Shown: positions 8,461 through 18,158, counted from the stretch's first letter. The stretch: 64,000 bases of DNA from Chryseolinea soli (GCF_003589925.1 NZ_CP032382.1:7316001-7380000); one strand, 5' to 3'. Numbers and translations: made by a program. The notes: generated from the sequence alone by a model not told the origin.

Positions 8461-10869
8461 TCAATTCACCGACCATTCTAAAATTCCGGAAGAATGTTCT
8501 TTGGGAAGGGTCACTTCCAATCGCAACGCTTTTGTTGTCACCGGTTCGAAGGACACTTCGGAGTACTGATCTTTCAGCACATCGTAGTTCTTTGTATTCT
8601 TCACGGGCAGCCATTGGTCGCCACTTTTATAAAGCAACTTCCACCCGGCAGGGATCCGGCAATCGCCAAAGGGGCTGTCGTCAAACCAATACACTTTGGC
8701 GGTGGCCACTGTTGACGATTTTTCAAAATCATATTGCACCCACTGCACGGTGTCTTTCATCGGCCACCAGTGGTAGTAGATAATGCTGTGATCGTTGGAG
8801 TTCTTCGGTTCCATCTGGTCGTTCAGAGCCGAGAGCATCCTGGAGTTGTGGGATGCGGAGATCACACTGCCCGACGCTACGGTAGGCGCTGGTGTAGGTT
8901 GGGCGGCGCCCGGTTGGTCGGGGATCCACACCACCATTTCGCCGGCGCCGCGGTGGGCCCAGGTGAAGTAGGGAATGAGCTCCACATCCACGTCTTTGAC
9001 TTTGGTTTCGGTAGACGAAACGCGTGCCGCCGATTTGCCTTTTGCTTTCAACACATACATGCCTTTGAAGAAGCTTGAATCGTACACGGCACTCACGGTG
9101 GCATTGTCGGGGATCACGAGGTTCAGCACTTTCTTGTCGGCGTTGTCTGGCCACTCTGCGCAATAGACGAGCGGTCCGCGTTGGTATGCATAGCGGTCTT
9201 TATCGGCTTCGATTTTTTCATAGCCTTGAATTTTGCGGACCGGCATCGGCAGGTTCACGCGGATGACATCACCCTTTTTCCACTTCTTGTTTAAGACCAC
9301 ATAGCCTTTGTCCAGTTTGAATTCAACCGCTTTGCCATTGAGGGAGACGGTGGGTTGCTCCTTTGCCTTGTCGTGAAAAGCATACAAGTCGCCGGGGATG
9401 GGTTTGTCGATGGCCCACCCCGGGATGCGCACGCGAACGTCGAATGCCGCAGGCTTGGCGGGGGTCACTGAAATTTGCACGTCGCCTTGCCAGGGGTAAT
9501 TCGTCTTCTGCTCGAGCTTTACCGGATTTTTGTCTACTGTAAAGTTGACCGTGCTCTCGCCATAGAGGTTTACATAGATCGACGGTCCTTTTTGAGCATA
9601 GAAATAGCCACCCACCGAAGGCACAAACCGCGTGACGTTGCTCGGGCAACACGCGCAGGCAAACCACGGGCTCCGCTGATGCTGGCCGTGCGACTCCAAG
9701 GGGTTGGGATAAAAGAAACGATCGCCCGTCAAGGACACACCCGACAAGAAGGCGTTGTACAAGGTCCGCTCCAACACGTCATAATATTTTGCATCGCCGT
9801 GGAGCAGGAACAGCCGGTAGTTCCAATACACATTGGCAATGGAAGCACAGGTCTCGTTGTAGGCCGACATGTTGGGAAGATCAAAGTCTCCGCCAAAAGC
9901 TTCGCCGTTGCCGGTGGAGCCGATGCCTCCCGTTACATAAATTTTCTTGGTCACGGCATTTTCCCAGATGTCGTCGATGGCCTTTATATACTGGGCATCC
10001 GAAGTCAGGGCAGCAATGTCCGCCATGCCGGCATACATGTAGGCCGCCCTCACGGCATGCCCTACGGCTTCGTGCTGGTCGACCACTTTCTTGTGGGCCT
10101 GGTTGTATTCATCTCCGCCGGGACCGCGCACGTCGAGGATGAACTTGCCGGTCTCCAGGTATTTTTTGTCGCCGGTCACTTTATACAATTTGGCCATGGC
10201 CAGCTCGATGATCTGGTGGCCGGAATAGGTGTGCAATTTGTCGGGGCCAAAATCGGCACACACACGGTCGGCGGCTTTGATGGCGATGTTGAGCAGCGTG
10301 CGCTTGCCCGTGGCATGATAGTGCGCCACGCCGGCTTCGATGAGGTGGCCGATGTTGTAGAGTTCGTGGCTGAGGATCTCTTCTTTTTCCCACCGCTTGG
10401 TGCCAGCCCATTCGTGGGCATTGGCGCCCATGATGGTGCGGTTCGTATAAATGTATCCGTCGGGTTCCTGGGCTTTGCCGATGATGTCGATCAGCGAATC
10501 GACCTTGGCTTCCAAGGCCGGGTCTTTAAAAATTTGAAGCGAGTAGCTGGCGCCTTCGATGATCTTGTACACATCGGTGTCGTCGAAGGTGAACTCCGTG
10601 CAGAACGTTCCCGTCTTCAGGCCGGCGGCGATCTCAAAGTTCTTTACCCTTCCGGTGGACTCACATTTCCCTAGCGTAAACGGAATGGTGACTTCGTGAT
10701 TCGTTTTTATCCGCGGTGCCCAAAAGTTATCTTTCAGGTTCACGGCGTTAAAGAGCACGGGTTGTATGGGGTAATCGCCAGCCTGTAATTTTCCGGTTTG
10801 CGCTTTCACAGCAAACACGCTGGTCCAGCAACAGAAAAAAAAGGCGGCGCTTTTCGTCGTTATTTTCAT
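8461..10869 (-). CDS. Secreted GH127 beta-L-arabinofuranosidase (HypBA1-like) with C-terminal discoidin-like domain
   Basis: 802 residues with a signal peptide ending VKAQ. The catalytic alpha/alpha barrel matches GH127. Glu339 and Cys341 (YNETCAS) together with Cys407-Cys408 (ACCPSNVTR) correspond in spacing to Glu338, Cys340, Cys417 and Cys418 of Bifidobacterium HypBA1, which bind zinc and supply the cysteine nucleophile. HypBA1 releases L-arabinose from beta-1,2-arabinobiose and from arabinose attached to hydroxyproline. The last ~140 residues (YDFEKSSTVATAKVYWFDD and following) look like an F5/8-type C carbohydrate-binding fold. The gene lies 136 bp downstream of the dipeptidyl peptidase gene, on the same strand as the hydroxyproline genes. 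Confidence 0.9.
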   Translation of the reverse strand: MKITTKSAAFFFCCWTSVFAVKAQTGKLQAGDYPIQPVLFNAVNLKDNFWAPRIKTNHEVTIPFTLGKCESTGRVKNFEIAAGLKTGTFCTEFTFDDTDVYKIIEGASYSLQIFKDPALEAKVDSLIDIIGKAQEPDGYIYTNRTIMGANAHEWAGTKRWEKEEILSHELYNIGHLIEAGVAHYHATGKRTLLNIAIKAADRVCADFGPDKLHTYSGHQIIELAMAKLYKVTGDKKYLETGKFILDVRGPGGDEYNQAHKKVVDQHEAVGHAVRAAYMYAGMADIAALTSDAQYIKAIDDIWENAVTKKIYVTGGIGSTGNGEAFGGDFDLPNMSAYNETCASIANVYWNYRLFLLHGDAKYYDVLERTLYNAFLSGVSLTGDRFFYPNPLESHGQHQRSPWFACACCPSNVTRFVPSVGGYFYAQKGPSIYVNLYGESTVNFTVDKNPVKLEQKTNYPWQGDVQISVTPAKPAAFDVRVRIPGWAIDKPIPGDLYAFHDKAKEQPTVSLNGKAVEFKLDKGYVVLNKKWKKGDVIRVNLPMPVRKIQGYEKIEADKDRYAYQRGPLVYCAEWPDNADKKVLNLVIPDNATVSAVYDSSFFKGMYVLKAKGKSAARVSSTETKVKDVDVELIPYFTWAHRGAGEMVVWIPDQPGAAQPTPAPTVASGSVISASHNSRMLSALNDQMEPKNSNDHSIIYYHWWPMKDTVQWVQYDFEKSSTVATAKVYWFDDSPFGDCRIPAGWKLLYKSGDQWLPVKNTKNYDVLKDQYSEVSFEPVTTKALRLEVTLPKEHSSGILEWSVN

Positions 10870-10966
10870 GGCTATTTTTATACGTTTAATGGTGCCGCGT
10901 TGACGACCCGGTCACGATATCAAAACTAAGCCTAATATGCCTTTCCGTTTTGATTTATATTAACAA

Positions 10967-10976
10967 CTACCGGTAG
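10967..10976. promoter_or_regulatory. Perfect 10-bp palindrome CTACCGGTAG upstream of the GH127 pair
   Basis: The palindrome lies about 98 bp upstream of the start of the GH127 gene at 10869, in the 136-bp gap after the dipeptidyl peptidase. It may mark an operator for a separate promoter driving both DUF1680 genes. The function is inferred from symmetry and position only. Confidence 0.3.
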
Positions 10977-11005
10977 AATTTTAACTCTCTGAGGGTGCGA
11001 AAACC

Positions 11006-13255
11006 TCACTGTGCAGGATAGGCCATCTCCCACGCCGGTGGCTCGCGATTCAAAAGCGTCCGCACAAAAAAGTCGCGACGCTTGCGTTCGCCAAACTCGC
11101 CCCCTGCGGAATGCCCCATGCCTGGCACCGTGATCAACTCAAAGTCCTTCCCTGCTTTGATGAGGGCATTGGCCAATTGATAGGTGGAAGCGGGATCCAC
11201 ATTGTCGTCCAGCTCCCCTACGATCAGCAGGAGCTTGCCGCCCAGCTTGGGTGCGTTCACAATGTTGGAGCACTCCGCATACTGCGGACCGATGGGATAG
11301 CCCATCCACTGCTCGTTCCACCACATCTTATCCATCCGGTTATCGTGACATCCACACGAGGCCACCGCCGCTTTGTAGAACTCCGGGTGAAAAATGACTG
11401 CCCCGGCGGCACTCTGACCACCAGCCGATGTACCGAACGTTCCGACGTGATCGGTATCCACATAGTGGTACTTCTGCCCTACTGCCTTTATCCAGCCGAT
11501 GCGGTCAGCGAACCCCGCGTCCTTGAGATTCTTCCAGCACACATCGTGAAAGGCCTTGGAGCGCCACGACGTGCCCATGCCGTCCACCTGCACGACGATG
11601 AAACCCAGTTCTGCCAAGGCATACAATCCGGTGTACCGTTCGGTGAAAGATTTTGGAACAAAAAAGCTATGCGGTCCCGCATAGACCATTTCAATGACGG
11701 GATACTTTTTGCTCTCGTCAAAAGTTGAAGGGCGGATGATGATCCCAAAAATATCGGTCTGGCCATCGCGCGCCTTGGCCGAGAAGACTTCAGGCATGCG
11801 CCACCCGGCGTTGAGCAATTCTTGTATGTTAGCTTTTTGAATCTCCATCACCGGCTTGCCGGTTGCCGTGGCAATGACCTGGCTTGCCGGTGGTAAGTCG
11901 ACGCGCGAATAGTGATCGACAAAATAGGAATAGTCATCGGAGAAGAAGCCAACATGGTTGGCGTTCGAGGTGGTCAATCGTCTTAAACCGCTGCCGTCAA
12001 AATTCACGACGCAGTAATGGGTCAAATACGGGTCCTGGTCTTTGTCGAGGCCGGAGGCTTTGAAGATCACCTGGCGTTTGGCTTCATCGACGTAGACCAC
12101 TTCGCGCACCACCCATTCGCCGGTGGTGATTGCATTGATCACCTTGCCGGAAGCCACATCATAGCGGTACAAGTGATTCCACCCGCTCCGTTCGGAAGCC
12201 CAGATCATTTGTGACCCATCGGAAAGATCGTAGCGATATCGCTTTCCGCTGTAATCGATAAAGGTCTTGCTTTTCTCTTCAACCACTACGCTCACCTTAC
12301 CGGTAGGCGCGTCAACTTTTAAAACCCTGTAGGTTTGATGTCCTCTTTCGTTGTATTCAAACGTGAAGAAGCGGCTGTCCTTATTCCATCGCACATCCTC
12401 CAAGGCATATTGATGCGCGAACAAGCTGTCGGAAACCGGTATGTGCTTCTTCTCATCAATCAAAAAAAGTTGGGGTTGACGGTGGGGCAGTTCGTCGCCG
12501 GGTTTCAGATACTCGCGTTGCTGGAGCTTGGGTTGCAATTGATCGGCTGGGGAGGATTCGATCAAATACACGATGCGGGTTTGTCCGGGCTTTACTTTAT
12601 AGGCTACCAGTTTTTTGCTGTCGGGAGCCCAGGTGATAAAGGAAGAATAAAAATTTCCGCCACTGCCGTCATAGCTGAGCTGCGCGATCTCTTTCGTTTT
12701 CCGGGATTGTATAAAAACATTGTAGTCTTTTATAAAAGCCACCCACAGGCTGTCGGAAGATTTTACCGGATGGCTTGCTCCTTCATTGAAAGCATTCCCC
12801 CAGTAGCCCTCATCGATTTTTTTATTCCGGATCACTTCTTCCACCGAGCATTGACACGATGGCAAGATGCATTTTATCCGCGCGCTGTCGATTGTGAACT
12901 TTACCGATTTATGGTCTTTTGAAAATTCGAGATCTTGAAGCGGAAGGTCTTGCGCAGGGACAGGCTTTTTCAGTTTTGCGGAAAGCGCTTTCGCCATACG
13001 GCCGTGATCAAACGCTTTTTGCTGCCCTTTTCTTTCGACATCGACCAGCATAAACTCCTTGGCGCCTTTGATCTCGTTTTTATACCAAAAGCTGTGATCG
13101 TTTTTTATCCAATAAAATTTATCGGGCGCGTTGAAGACTTTCCCTTTATAAAGAATTTTGCAGGAGTCGGCTCTCCGGTATTCCGGCAATGTACCTTGTC
13201 CCCGCAGTGAAAAGCAAAGGAGGAAGAGGGGTGCCCAAATAACAAAATGTTTCAT
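11006..13255 (-). CDS. Secreted S9 family prolyl dipeptidyl peptidase (DPP IV-like)
   Basis: 749 residues, signal peptide MKHFVIWAPLFLLCFSLRGQ. An N-terminal beta-propeller (about 100-490) is followed by the S9 hydrolase domain. The catalytic triad is readable: Ser610 in FGTSAGGQ, Asp683 in GELDDNV and His715 in GMGHSAG. S9 peptidases of this type release Xaa-Pro (and probably Xaa-Hyp) dipeptides from the N-terminus of peptides in the periplasm. It starts 8 bp after the D-hydroxyproline dehydrogenase gene, so it is part of the hydroxyproline operon. This supports a role in feeding hydroxyproline-containing dipeptides to the cell. Substrate preference for hydroxyproline is inferred. Confidence 0.88.
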   Translation of the reverse strand: MKHFVIWAPLFLLCFSLRGQGTLPEYRRADSCKILYKGKVFNAPDKFYWIKNDHSFWYKNEIKGAKEFMLVDVERKGQQKAFDHGRMAKALSAKLKKPVPAQDLPLQDLEFSKDHKSVKFTIDSARIKCILPSCQCSVEEVIRNKKIDEGYWGNAFNEGASHPVKSSDSLWVAFIKDYNVFIQSRKTKEIAQLSYDGSGGNFYSSFITWAPDSKKLVAYKVKPGQTRIVYLIESSPADQLQPKLQQREYLKPGDELPHRQPQLFLIDEKKHIPVSDSLFAHQYALEDVRWNKDSRFFTFEYNERGHQTYRVLKVDAPTGKVSVVVEEKSKTFIDYSGKRYRYDLSDGSQMIWASERSGWNHLYRYDVASGKVINAITTGEWVVREVVYVDEAKRQVIFKASGLDKDQDPYLTHYCVVNFDGSGLRRLTTSNANHVGFFSDDYSYFVDHYSRVDLPPASQVIATATGKPVMEIQKANIQELLNAGWRMPEVFSAKARDGQTDIFGIIIRPSTFDESKKYPVIEMVYAGPHSFFVPKSFTERYTGLYALAELGFIVVQVDGMGTSWRSKAFHDVCWKNLKDAGFADRIGWIKAVGQKYHYVDTDHVGTFGTSAGGQSAAGAVIFHPEFYKAAVASCGCHDNRMDKMWWNEQWMGYPIGPQYAECSNIVNAPKLGGKLLLIVGELDDNVDPASTYQLANALIKAGKDFELITVPGMGHSAGGEFGERKRRDFFVRTLLNREPPAWEMAYPAQ

Positions 13256-13263
13256 AAACGCTT

Positions 13264-14508
13264 TTAGTTGAACCGCTCCGGATGGAACGCTGCGATGTCC
13301 ATACTGGTCGGTTTTTCATCGACAAGTTCCGTTACCAATTTTCCCGTGGCGGGACCCAGGCTTACTCCCATCATGGAGTGCCCGGTGGCCACCACCAGGT
13401 TTTTAAAGCGGGTGGAGCGACCGATGTAAGGTAGTCCATCCGGAGAACATGGCCGCAAACCGTTCCAAACTTCTTTCACGTCCGGAACCTGGACTTTCAT
13501 TTCGGGGTAGTACTTGGGAATGGTCTCCACAATTCCCTTCACGCGGTTCATGTTCACGCTGCGGTCTGTGCCATTGATCTCCATGGTGCCGCCGAAGCGA
13601 AGGTCATTTCCCATGGGGGTGACGGCTACGCGGCCTTCTAATAAAAGGGTTGGGATCTGGACCCCCTGGCCTCCCTTCACATTGAAGCTATAGCCTTTGC
13701 CCGATTGCATGGGAAGATCGATGCCCAGCTTCGAGCAGAAAAGACCGGACCATGCGCCGGTAGCCACGACATATTCATCAAAATGCCACGACTCGTCGTT
13801 TACGAAAATCTGCTCTATCCCGGATGAGCCGGTCACAAAATCTTCTACGGCATGATTCGCCAGAATAACTACACCATTTTTCTTGAGGTGTGCTACCAGG
13901 TTTGACACCAGCAGTTGAGGGATCAGATGCGCATCGCCTGGAAAATACACGCCGCCGCGCGCGGTCACTTTCAGGCCTGATTCCAGTTGCTGCACCTCTC
14001 CTGCGCTCAGCACATGCGCCTCCACACCATTTTGGTTGGCCATGTGTGCCGCTTCAATTTCTTCCTGTTCGGTCTCGGCCGTTTGGAAAAGCATGAGCAA
14101 TCCTTTCTCCTGGTAGCCAAATTCAAAATCCTTTGCCATGGCCATGTTCCGGAACAACTGCTTGCTCAGGGTGCTGATCTCCTTGAGCAATGGCACCGAC
14201 CGTTGCACGTGGCGCTCGTTGGCGTGGGCATAAAATTTTAGTCCCCATTTCAGGAGGTCGCCATTCAACCGCGGCCGCACGTAGAAAGGACTCTTGGCAT
14301 TGAACATCCAACGGATACCTTTGGAGATCATCCCCGGCGCCGCCAGGGGAACAATATGGCTCGGCACCACCATGCCCGCGTTGCCGATGGAGCACGTGTC
14401 GTCGAGGTTTCCTTTGTCAAAAACCGTTACGCGATGTCCCGCGCGTTGAAGATAATATGCAGCACTCAACCCAATTATGCCACCACCAATGATTGCAATA
14501 TTTTTCAT
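13264..14508 (-). CDS. FAD-dependent D-amino-acid (cis-4-hydroxy-D-proline) dehydrogenase
   Basis: 414 residues of the DAO family. The N-terminal dinucleotide-binding motif IGGGIIGLSAAYYL is followed by FDKGN. VVATGAWSG and the C-terminal GLRPCSPDGLPYIG and GHSMMGVSLGPATG complete the FAD fold typical of DadA/hydroxyproline oxidase relatives. It would oxidise cis-4-hydroxy-D-proline to delta-1-pyrroline-4-hydroxy-2-carboxylate, the second step of trans-4-hydroxy-L-proline breakdown. The assignment to hydroxyproline rather than general D-amino acids rests on its place 83 bp after the 2-epimerase and in the same gene string as the deaminase and semialdehyde dehydrogenase. Confidence 0.88.
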   Translation of the reverse strand: MKNIAIIGGGIIGLSAAYYLQRAGHRVTVFDKGNLDDTCSIGNAGMVVPSHIVPLAAPGMISKGIRWMFNAKSPFYVRPRLNGDLLKWGLKFYAHANERHVQRSVPLLKEISTLSKQLFRNMAMAKDFEFGYQEKGLLMLFQTAETEQEEIEAAHMANQNGVEAHVLSAGEVQQLESGLKVTARGGVYFPGDAHLIPQLLVSNLVAHLKKNGVVILANHAVEDFVTGSSGIEQIFVNDESWHFDEYVVATGAWSGLFCSKLGIDLPMQSGKGYSFNVKGGQGVQIPTLLLEGRVAVTPMGNDLRFGGTMEINGTDRSVNMNRVKGIVETIPKYYPEMKVQVPDVKEVWNGLRPCSPDGLPYIGRSTRFKNLVVATGHSMMGVSLGPATGKLVTELVDEKPTSMDIAAFHPERFN

Positions 14509-14591
14509 GTCGTTAAATTAGATAGAGGATGCAAACCGTGACGCGGAAACGAGCGACTTTTTCCTGCATCACCGGAAAGCATCCTTGTAGA

Positions 14592-15590
14592 TCAGATCAC
14601 CTGGAAGCCGTGCGCATACGGATCGTTGTCGTCCATGATGATGGTGTTGTAACCCATCACCACCGCCCACCCCTCGATGCTGGGCACGATGGCGGGCTTG
14701 CTGTCGAGCGTGGTCTCCTCTTCCACCCGGCCGATAAACTTCGAACCGATGATGCTCTCGTGCACAAAGGGCTCACCCTTTCTAAGTTTTCCCTTGGCGT
14801 GCCACTGCGCCAGCCGCGCCGAGGTCCCCGTTCCGCAGGGAGAACGATCGATGGCCTTGTCACCGTAAAAGACCGCGTTGCGCGCCGTAGAGGAAGGGTC
14901 CATCACCGCGCCGGCCCAAAGAATATGGCTGCACCCGTTGATCGTCGGATTTTCGGGGTGCACAAAGGAATATTTTGCATTGATATTTTTTCTCAACTCA
15001 CGACTCCAGCCAATGAGCTGCTCGGCGCGGAAGTGTTCCAGGCCGGGAAAGTTTTTTTGAACGTCGACAATGGCATAGAAATTTCCTCCGTACGATACGT
15101 CGACGGTCAGCTCTCCAAGATCGGGGCAAGTGGCCACGAGGTTCTCAGCCGCGAGGAATGATTTGATGTTGCGGATCTTTACCGAAGTTACTTTCTGGTC
15201 CTTCTGCGTGTACTCGATCCGTATGAGCCCGGCCGGCACTTCCACATTCAGCACACCGGGTTGCTTTGGCACCACCAGTCCTTCTTCGATCGCGATGGTC
15301 ACCGTGCCGATGGTGCCGTGGCCGCACATGGGTAAACATCCGCTGGTTTCTATGAACAACACGGCTACATCGTTTTGCGGATCGCACGGGGGGTATAAAA
15401 TGCTTCCGCTCATCATGTCGTGGCCACGGGGCTCGAACATGAGGCCCTTCCGGATCCAGTCGTATTCGCGGAGGAAGTGCTGTCGTTTTTCACTCATATT
15501 CTTTCCCTCCAATGAAGGTCCACCCCCGGCTACCAACCGGACGGGGTTACCACAGGTGTGGGCATCGATGCAAAAAAAAGTCTTCTTCAT
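14592..15590 (-). CDS. 4-hydroxyproline 2-epimerase (proline racemase family)
   Basis: 332 residues, about the usual family length. Both catalytic cysteines are present: Cys89 in MCGHGTIG and Cys252 in DRSPCGTGTSA. A Cys/Cys pair marks epimerases or racemases, while a threonine in the second site marks dehydratases. It converts trans-4-hydroxy-L-proline to cis-4-hydroxy-D-proline in the cytoplasm, the entry step to the pathway. It lies 13 bp after the semialdehyde dehydrogenase stop and before the D-hydroxyproline dehydrogenase, on one transcript. Proline racemase activity is the main alternative, and the pathway neighbours argue against it. Confidence 0.92.
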   Translation of the reverse strand: MKKTFFCIDAHTCGNPVRLVAGGGPSLEGKNMSEKRQHFLREYDWIRKGLMFEPRGHDMMSGSILYPPCDPQNDVAVLFIETSGCLPMCGHGTIGTVTIAIEEGLVVPKQPGVLNVEVPAGLIRIEYTQKDQKVTSVKIRNIKSFLAAENLVATCPDLGELTVDVSYGGNFYAIVDVQKNFPGLEHFRAEQLIGWSRELRKNINAKYSFVHPENPTINGCSHILWAGAVMDPSSTARNAVFYGDKAIDRSPCGTGTSARLAQWHAKGKLRKGEPFVHESIIGSKFIGRVEEETTLDSKPAIVPSIEGWAVVMGYNTIIMDDNDPYAHGFQVI

Positions 15591-15603
15591 TTCGTAATAG
15601 AAA

Positions 15604-17091
15604 TCAATTTACTACCATGACCTCCGAGAAGGTCCATTCGTTGTCAACACAGCGCAAGATCCGGAGCGGGTTTTCATTTTGCAGTTCCGGGGGCAACCAC
15701 GATTCGGGTGCATTTTGAAAACTAAAGGGACGTGCGAACCGGTAAATGGCATCCGTTCCCACCGACGTAAACCGGGCGTCGGTGGTGGCCGGAAAGGGTC
15801 CTCCGTGATGCATCGCTTTACACACTTCCACTCCCGTGGGAACACCGTTAAAGATCATTCTTCCACACCGTTTTTGGAGTTCTTTGGCCAAGGCATCGTA
15901 CGCTTGTATTTCGTTTGGGGTTCCAAAAAAAGAACCGGTCAACTGACCGGGTAAAACTTTCACTATTTCATCCAATTCTTTTGCGTTTTCGCTCATCACC
16001 ACCAGCGAGAACGGTCCGAAGATTTCCTCCGACAAGTGGGGGTTGTTTATAAAATCCCTGGCGCTCACTATCGCCACCGTTGCAGCGCCAAAGCTGGCAT
16101 CACCTGCTTCATCCACGGCGGCAAGAACAGAAACGCCGGGCTGCCCGAGGGCATTGTTTTTCAGGATCGAATAGTTTTTTGCTATTCCGGGGTGGAGCAT
16201 CTTAGCAGGCACGCTAATCCGGATCTCGGCAGCAAACTCATCGAGGAATTTATCGAGGCCCTCCCCTTTCAAAGCAAGGATCAACCCGGGGTTGGTGCAG
16301 AACTGACCAACGCCTTGCAGCACCGAGGCCGCCAGAAGCTTTGGCAATTCTTTATGGGTTCGTATGCTTTCGGGCAGTAGAACAATAGGGTTCACGCTAC
16401 CCATTTCGGCAAAGACCGGGATGGGCTCTGTGCGCTGGGCAGCCAATTCAAACAAGGCCATCCCACCCTGACGTGAACCGGTGAAAGCCACGCCCTTGGT
16501 GAGCGGGTGGCGCACCAGTTGCTGACCCACTTCTATACTGGAATCTTCAACGTGTTGAAAAACAAACGGCGGCATGCCACTTTCGATCATGGCCGTTTTT
16601 ATCACTTCAGCAACTTTAGCCGAGGTACGCGGATGAGCCGGGTGACTTTTTACGATGACGGAACATCCCGCCGCGAGCGCCGAAGCCGTGTCTCCACCCG
16701 CCGTGGAAAACGCCAACGGAAAATTGCTGGCCCCGAACACGACGATGGGCCCGACCGGCACTAACATTTTGCGCAGGTCTGGCTTGGGCAATGGCTTGCG
16801 GGAAGCGTCCCCGTTGTCGATGGTGGCTTGCACCCAGTGGCCTGCGGAAATCAATTCCGCAAACGCCCGGAGCTGACCCGTGGTGCGACCAACCTCGCCC
16901 TGTACGCGCGCCCCGGGCAAATTGCTTTCTTCCTGTGCAAGCTTCACGATGGTCTCCGTGTCGGTTTGAATACCGTCGGCGATGGCGTGCAGGAAGGCGG
17001 CTCTTCTTTTTCCGTCAATATGCCGATACTGATCAAACGCCTGTGCGGCGTGAAGCATTATTTGATCAACCTGCCCGGGGTTCATCCTCAT
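15604..17091 (-). CDS. 2,5-dioxovalerate (alpha-ketoglutaric semialdehyde) dehydrogenase
   Basis: 495 residues of the aldehyde dehydrogenase superfamily, similar to the class-III semialdehyde dehydrogenases of hydroxyproline pathways. It shows FGASNFPLAFSTAGGDTASA, the NAD(P)-site GSRQGG, the general base Glu in PVFAEMGSVNP and the catalytic Cys in GVGQFCTNPG. It oxidises alpha-ketoglutarate semialdehyde to 2-oxoglutarate, sending hydroxyproline carbon to the TCA cycle. Its start codon overlaps the stop of the upstream deaminase by 4 bp, which indicates translational coupling. Cytoplasmic. Confidence 0.9.
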   Translation of the reverse strand: MRMNPGQVDQIMLHAAQAFDQYRHIDGKRRAAFLHAIADGIQTDTETIVKLAQEESNLPGARVQGEVGRTTGQLRAFAELISAGHWVQATIDNGDASRKPLPKPDLRKMLVPVGPIVVFGASNFPLAFSTAGGDTASALAAGCSVIVKSHPAHPRTSAKVAEVIKTAMIESGMPPFVFQHVEDSSIEVGQQLVRHPLTKGVAFTGSRQGGMALFELAAQRTEPIPVFAEMGSVNPIVLLPESIRTHKELPKLLAASVLQGVGQFCTNPGLILALKGEGLDKFLDEFAAEIRISVPAKMLHPGIAKNYSILKNNALGQPGVSVLAAVDEAGDASFGAATVAIVSARDFINNPHLSEEIFGPFSLVVMSENAKELDEIVKVLPGQLTGSFFGTPNEIQAYDALAKELQKRCGRMIFNGVPTGVEVCKAMHHGGPFPATTDARFTSVGTDAIYRFARPFSFQNAPESWLPPELQNENPLRILRCVDNEWTFSEVMVVN

Positions 17092-18023
17092 GCGCTTACC
17101 TTGGCGGTTGATCTTTGTCCGTTGCTGCGATTCAATACGGGGCGTTTTTTGAGGGCCTCGCGGATAATGCCCAGCACCTCCGTGCGTTCATCGCCCGAAA
17201 GGATCAGGCGGGGCGGGCGAACGATTTCCGTACCCAAGCCTACTTCCGCTTCTGCCAGTTTGATGTATTGCACCAGTTTGCTGAACGTGTCGAGCTCCAA
17301 CAACGGCATAAACCAGCGATTGATCTCCACGGCCTCTTTGATCCGGCCTTCCATCACGAGGTTGTAGATGGCCACAGTTTCTTCGGGGAACGCACAAACC
17401 AATCCGGCTACCCAGCCCTTCGCGCCAACGACCAGGCTATCCAATGCCAGGGTATCCACACCGCTCATAATGCTGAACCGGTCGCCAAACTTGTTGATCA
17501 TCCGCGTCACGTTCACGATGTCGCGGGTCGATTCTTTTACGGCGTCGATGTTCCTGGTGTCGACCAGGTCTTCGAACATGTCGAGGGTAACATCCACTTT
17601 ATAGTCCACCGGGTTGTTGTAGATCATGATCTGGAGATCGGTGGCTTGCGCTACCGATTTGAAATAGGTGACGGTTTCCTTGTGATCGGATTTGTAGCGC
17701 ATGGGCGGCAACAGCATGAGACCGCTGATCCCACTGCGTTGTGCCGCTTCGGCAATCTTGACGGCCTCGCGTGTGGCCCCTTCGGCGATGTTGAGCACCA
17801 CAGGCACGCGGCCTTCTACTTTCTGAATAGTGAAATTCAAAAGGTCCACCTTCTCTGCCGGGGACAAGACGCTTGATTCTCCCAGTGTTCCACCGATGAT
17901 TATCCCGTGTACACCCGCAGCCAATTGTGCCTCCAGGTTTTTCTCAAATGTTTTGAAGTCCAACTGGTCGTCTGCCGTAAATTTTGTGGTTACTGCAGGA
18001 AAAACTCCCTTCCATGTAATCAT
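17088..18023 (-). CDS. DapA family lyase, probable 1-pyrroline-4-hydroxy-2-carboxylate deaminase
   Basis: 311 residues, TIM-barrel fold of the dihydrodipicolinate synthase family. The family's Tyr is seen in MIYNNPVDYKV and the Schiff-base Lys in NIDAVKEST. The GGTLGESSVLS loop corresponds to the substrate-binding GTTGE motif. In this gene context it would deaminate delta-1-pyrroline-4-hydroxy-2-carboxylate to 2-oxoglutarate semialdehyde and ammonia. It is the first gene of the compact string deaminase-ALDH-epimerase-dehydrogenase-peptidase. Other DapA-family aldolase activities cannot be excluded from sequence alone. Confidence 0.88.
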   Translation of the reverse strand: MITWKGVFPAVTTKFTADDQLDFKTFEKNLEAQLAAGVHGIIIGGTLGESSVLSPAEKVDLLNFTIQKVEGRVPVVLNIAEGATREAVKIAEAAQRSGISGLMLLPPMRYKSDHKETVTYFKSVAQATDLQIMIYNNPVDYKVDVTLDMFEDLVDTRNIDAVKESTRDIVNVTRMINKFGDRFSIMSGVDTLALDSLVVGAKGWVAGLVCAFPEETVAIYNLVMEGRIKEAVEINRWFMPLLELDTFSKLVQYIKLAEAEVGLGTEIVRPPRLILSGDERTEVLGIIREALKKRPVLNRSNGQRSTAKVSA

Positions 18024-18046
18024 GATGAATCTGTTTTGTTATGATA

Positions 18047-18113
18047 CAAATTTATGGCCCGCCGGTAGTGCCACGTGTACGTGAATTACCTTCTACTAAT
18101 ACGATTTATTCAC
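18047..18113 (-). promoter_or_regulatory. Candidate promoter and operator upstream of the hydroxyproline operon
   Basis: On the minus strand TAAATTTG (18054-18047) matches the Bacteroidota -7 consensus TAnnTTTG, 24 bp before the deaminase start. Upstream, 18084-18113 (plus strand, AATTACC..CTAATACGATTT..TCAC) aligns well with the site at 19676-19704. No convincing -33 TTG was found, so the promoter call is tentative. Confidence 0.4.
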
Positions 18114-18158
18114 ATTTTGAATGCTTTAGCCCCTCCCACTGAATATTGGGTATTGCTT

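Noticed and set aside
9475..10674. 399-residue open frame on the plus strand inside the GH127 gene
   Set aside because: It is antisense to a gene with clear catalytic motifs, has no recognisable domain and reflects codon bias of the true frame.
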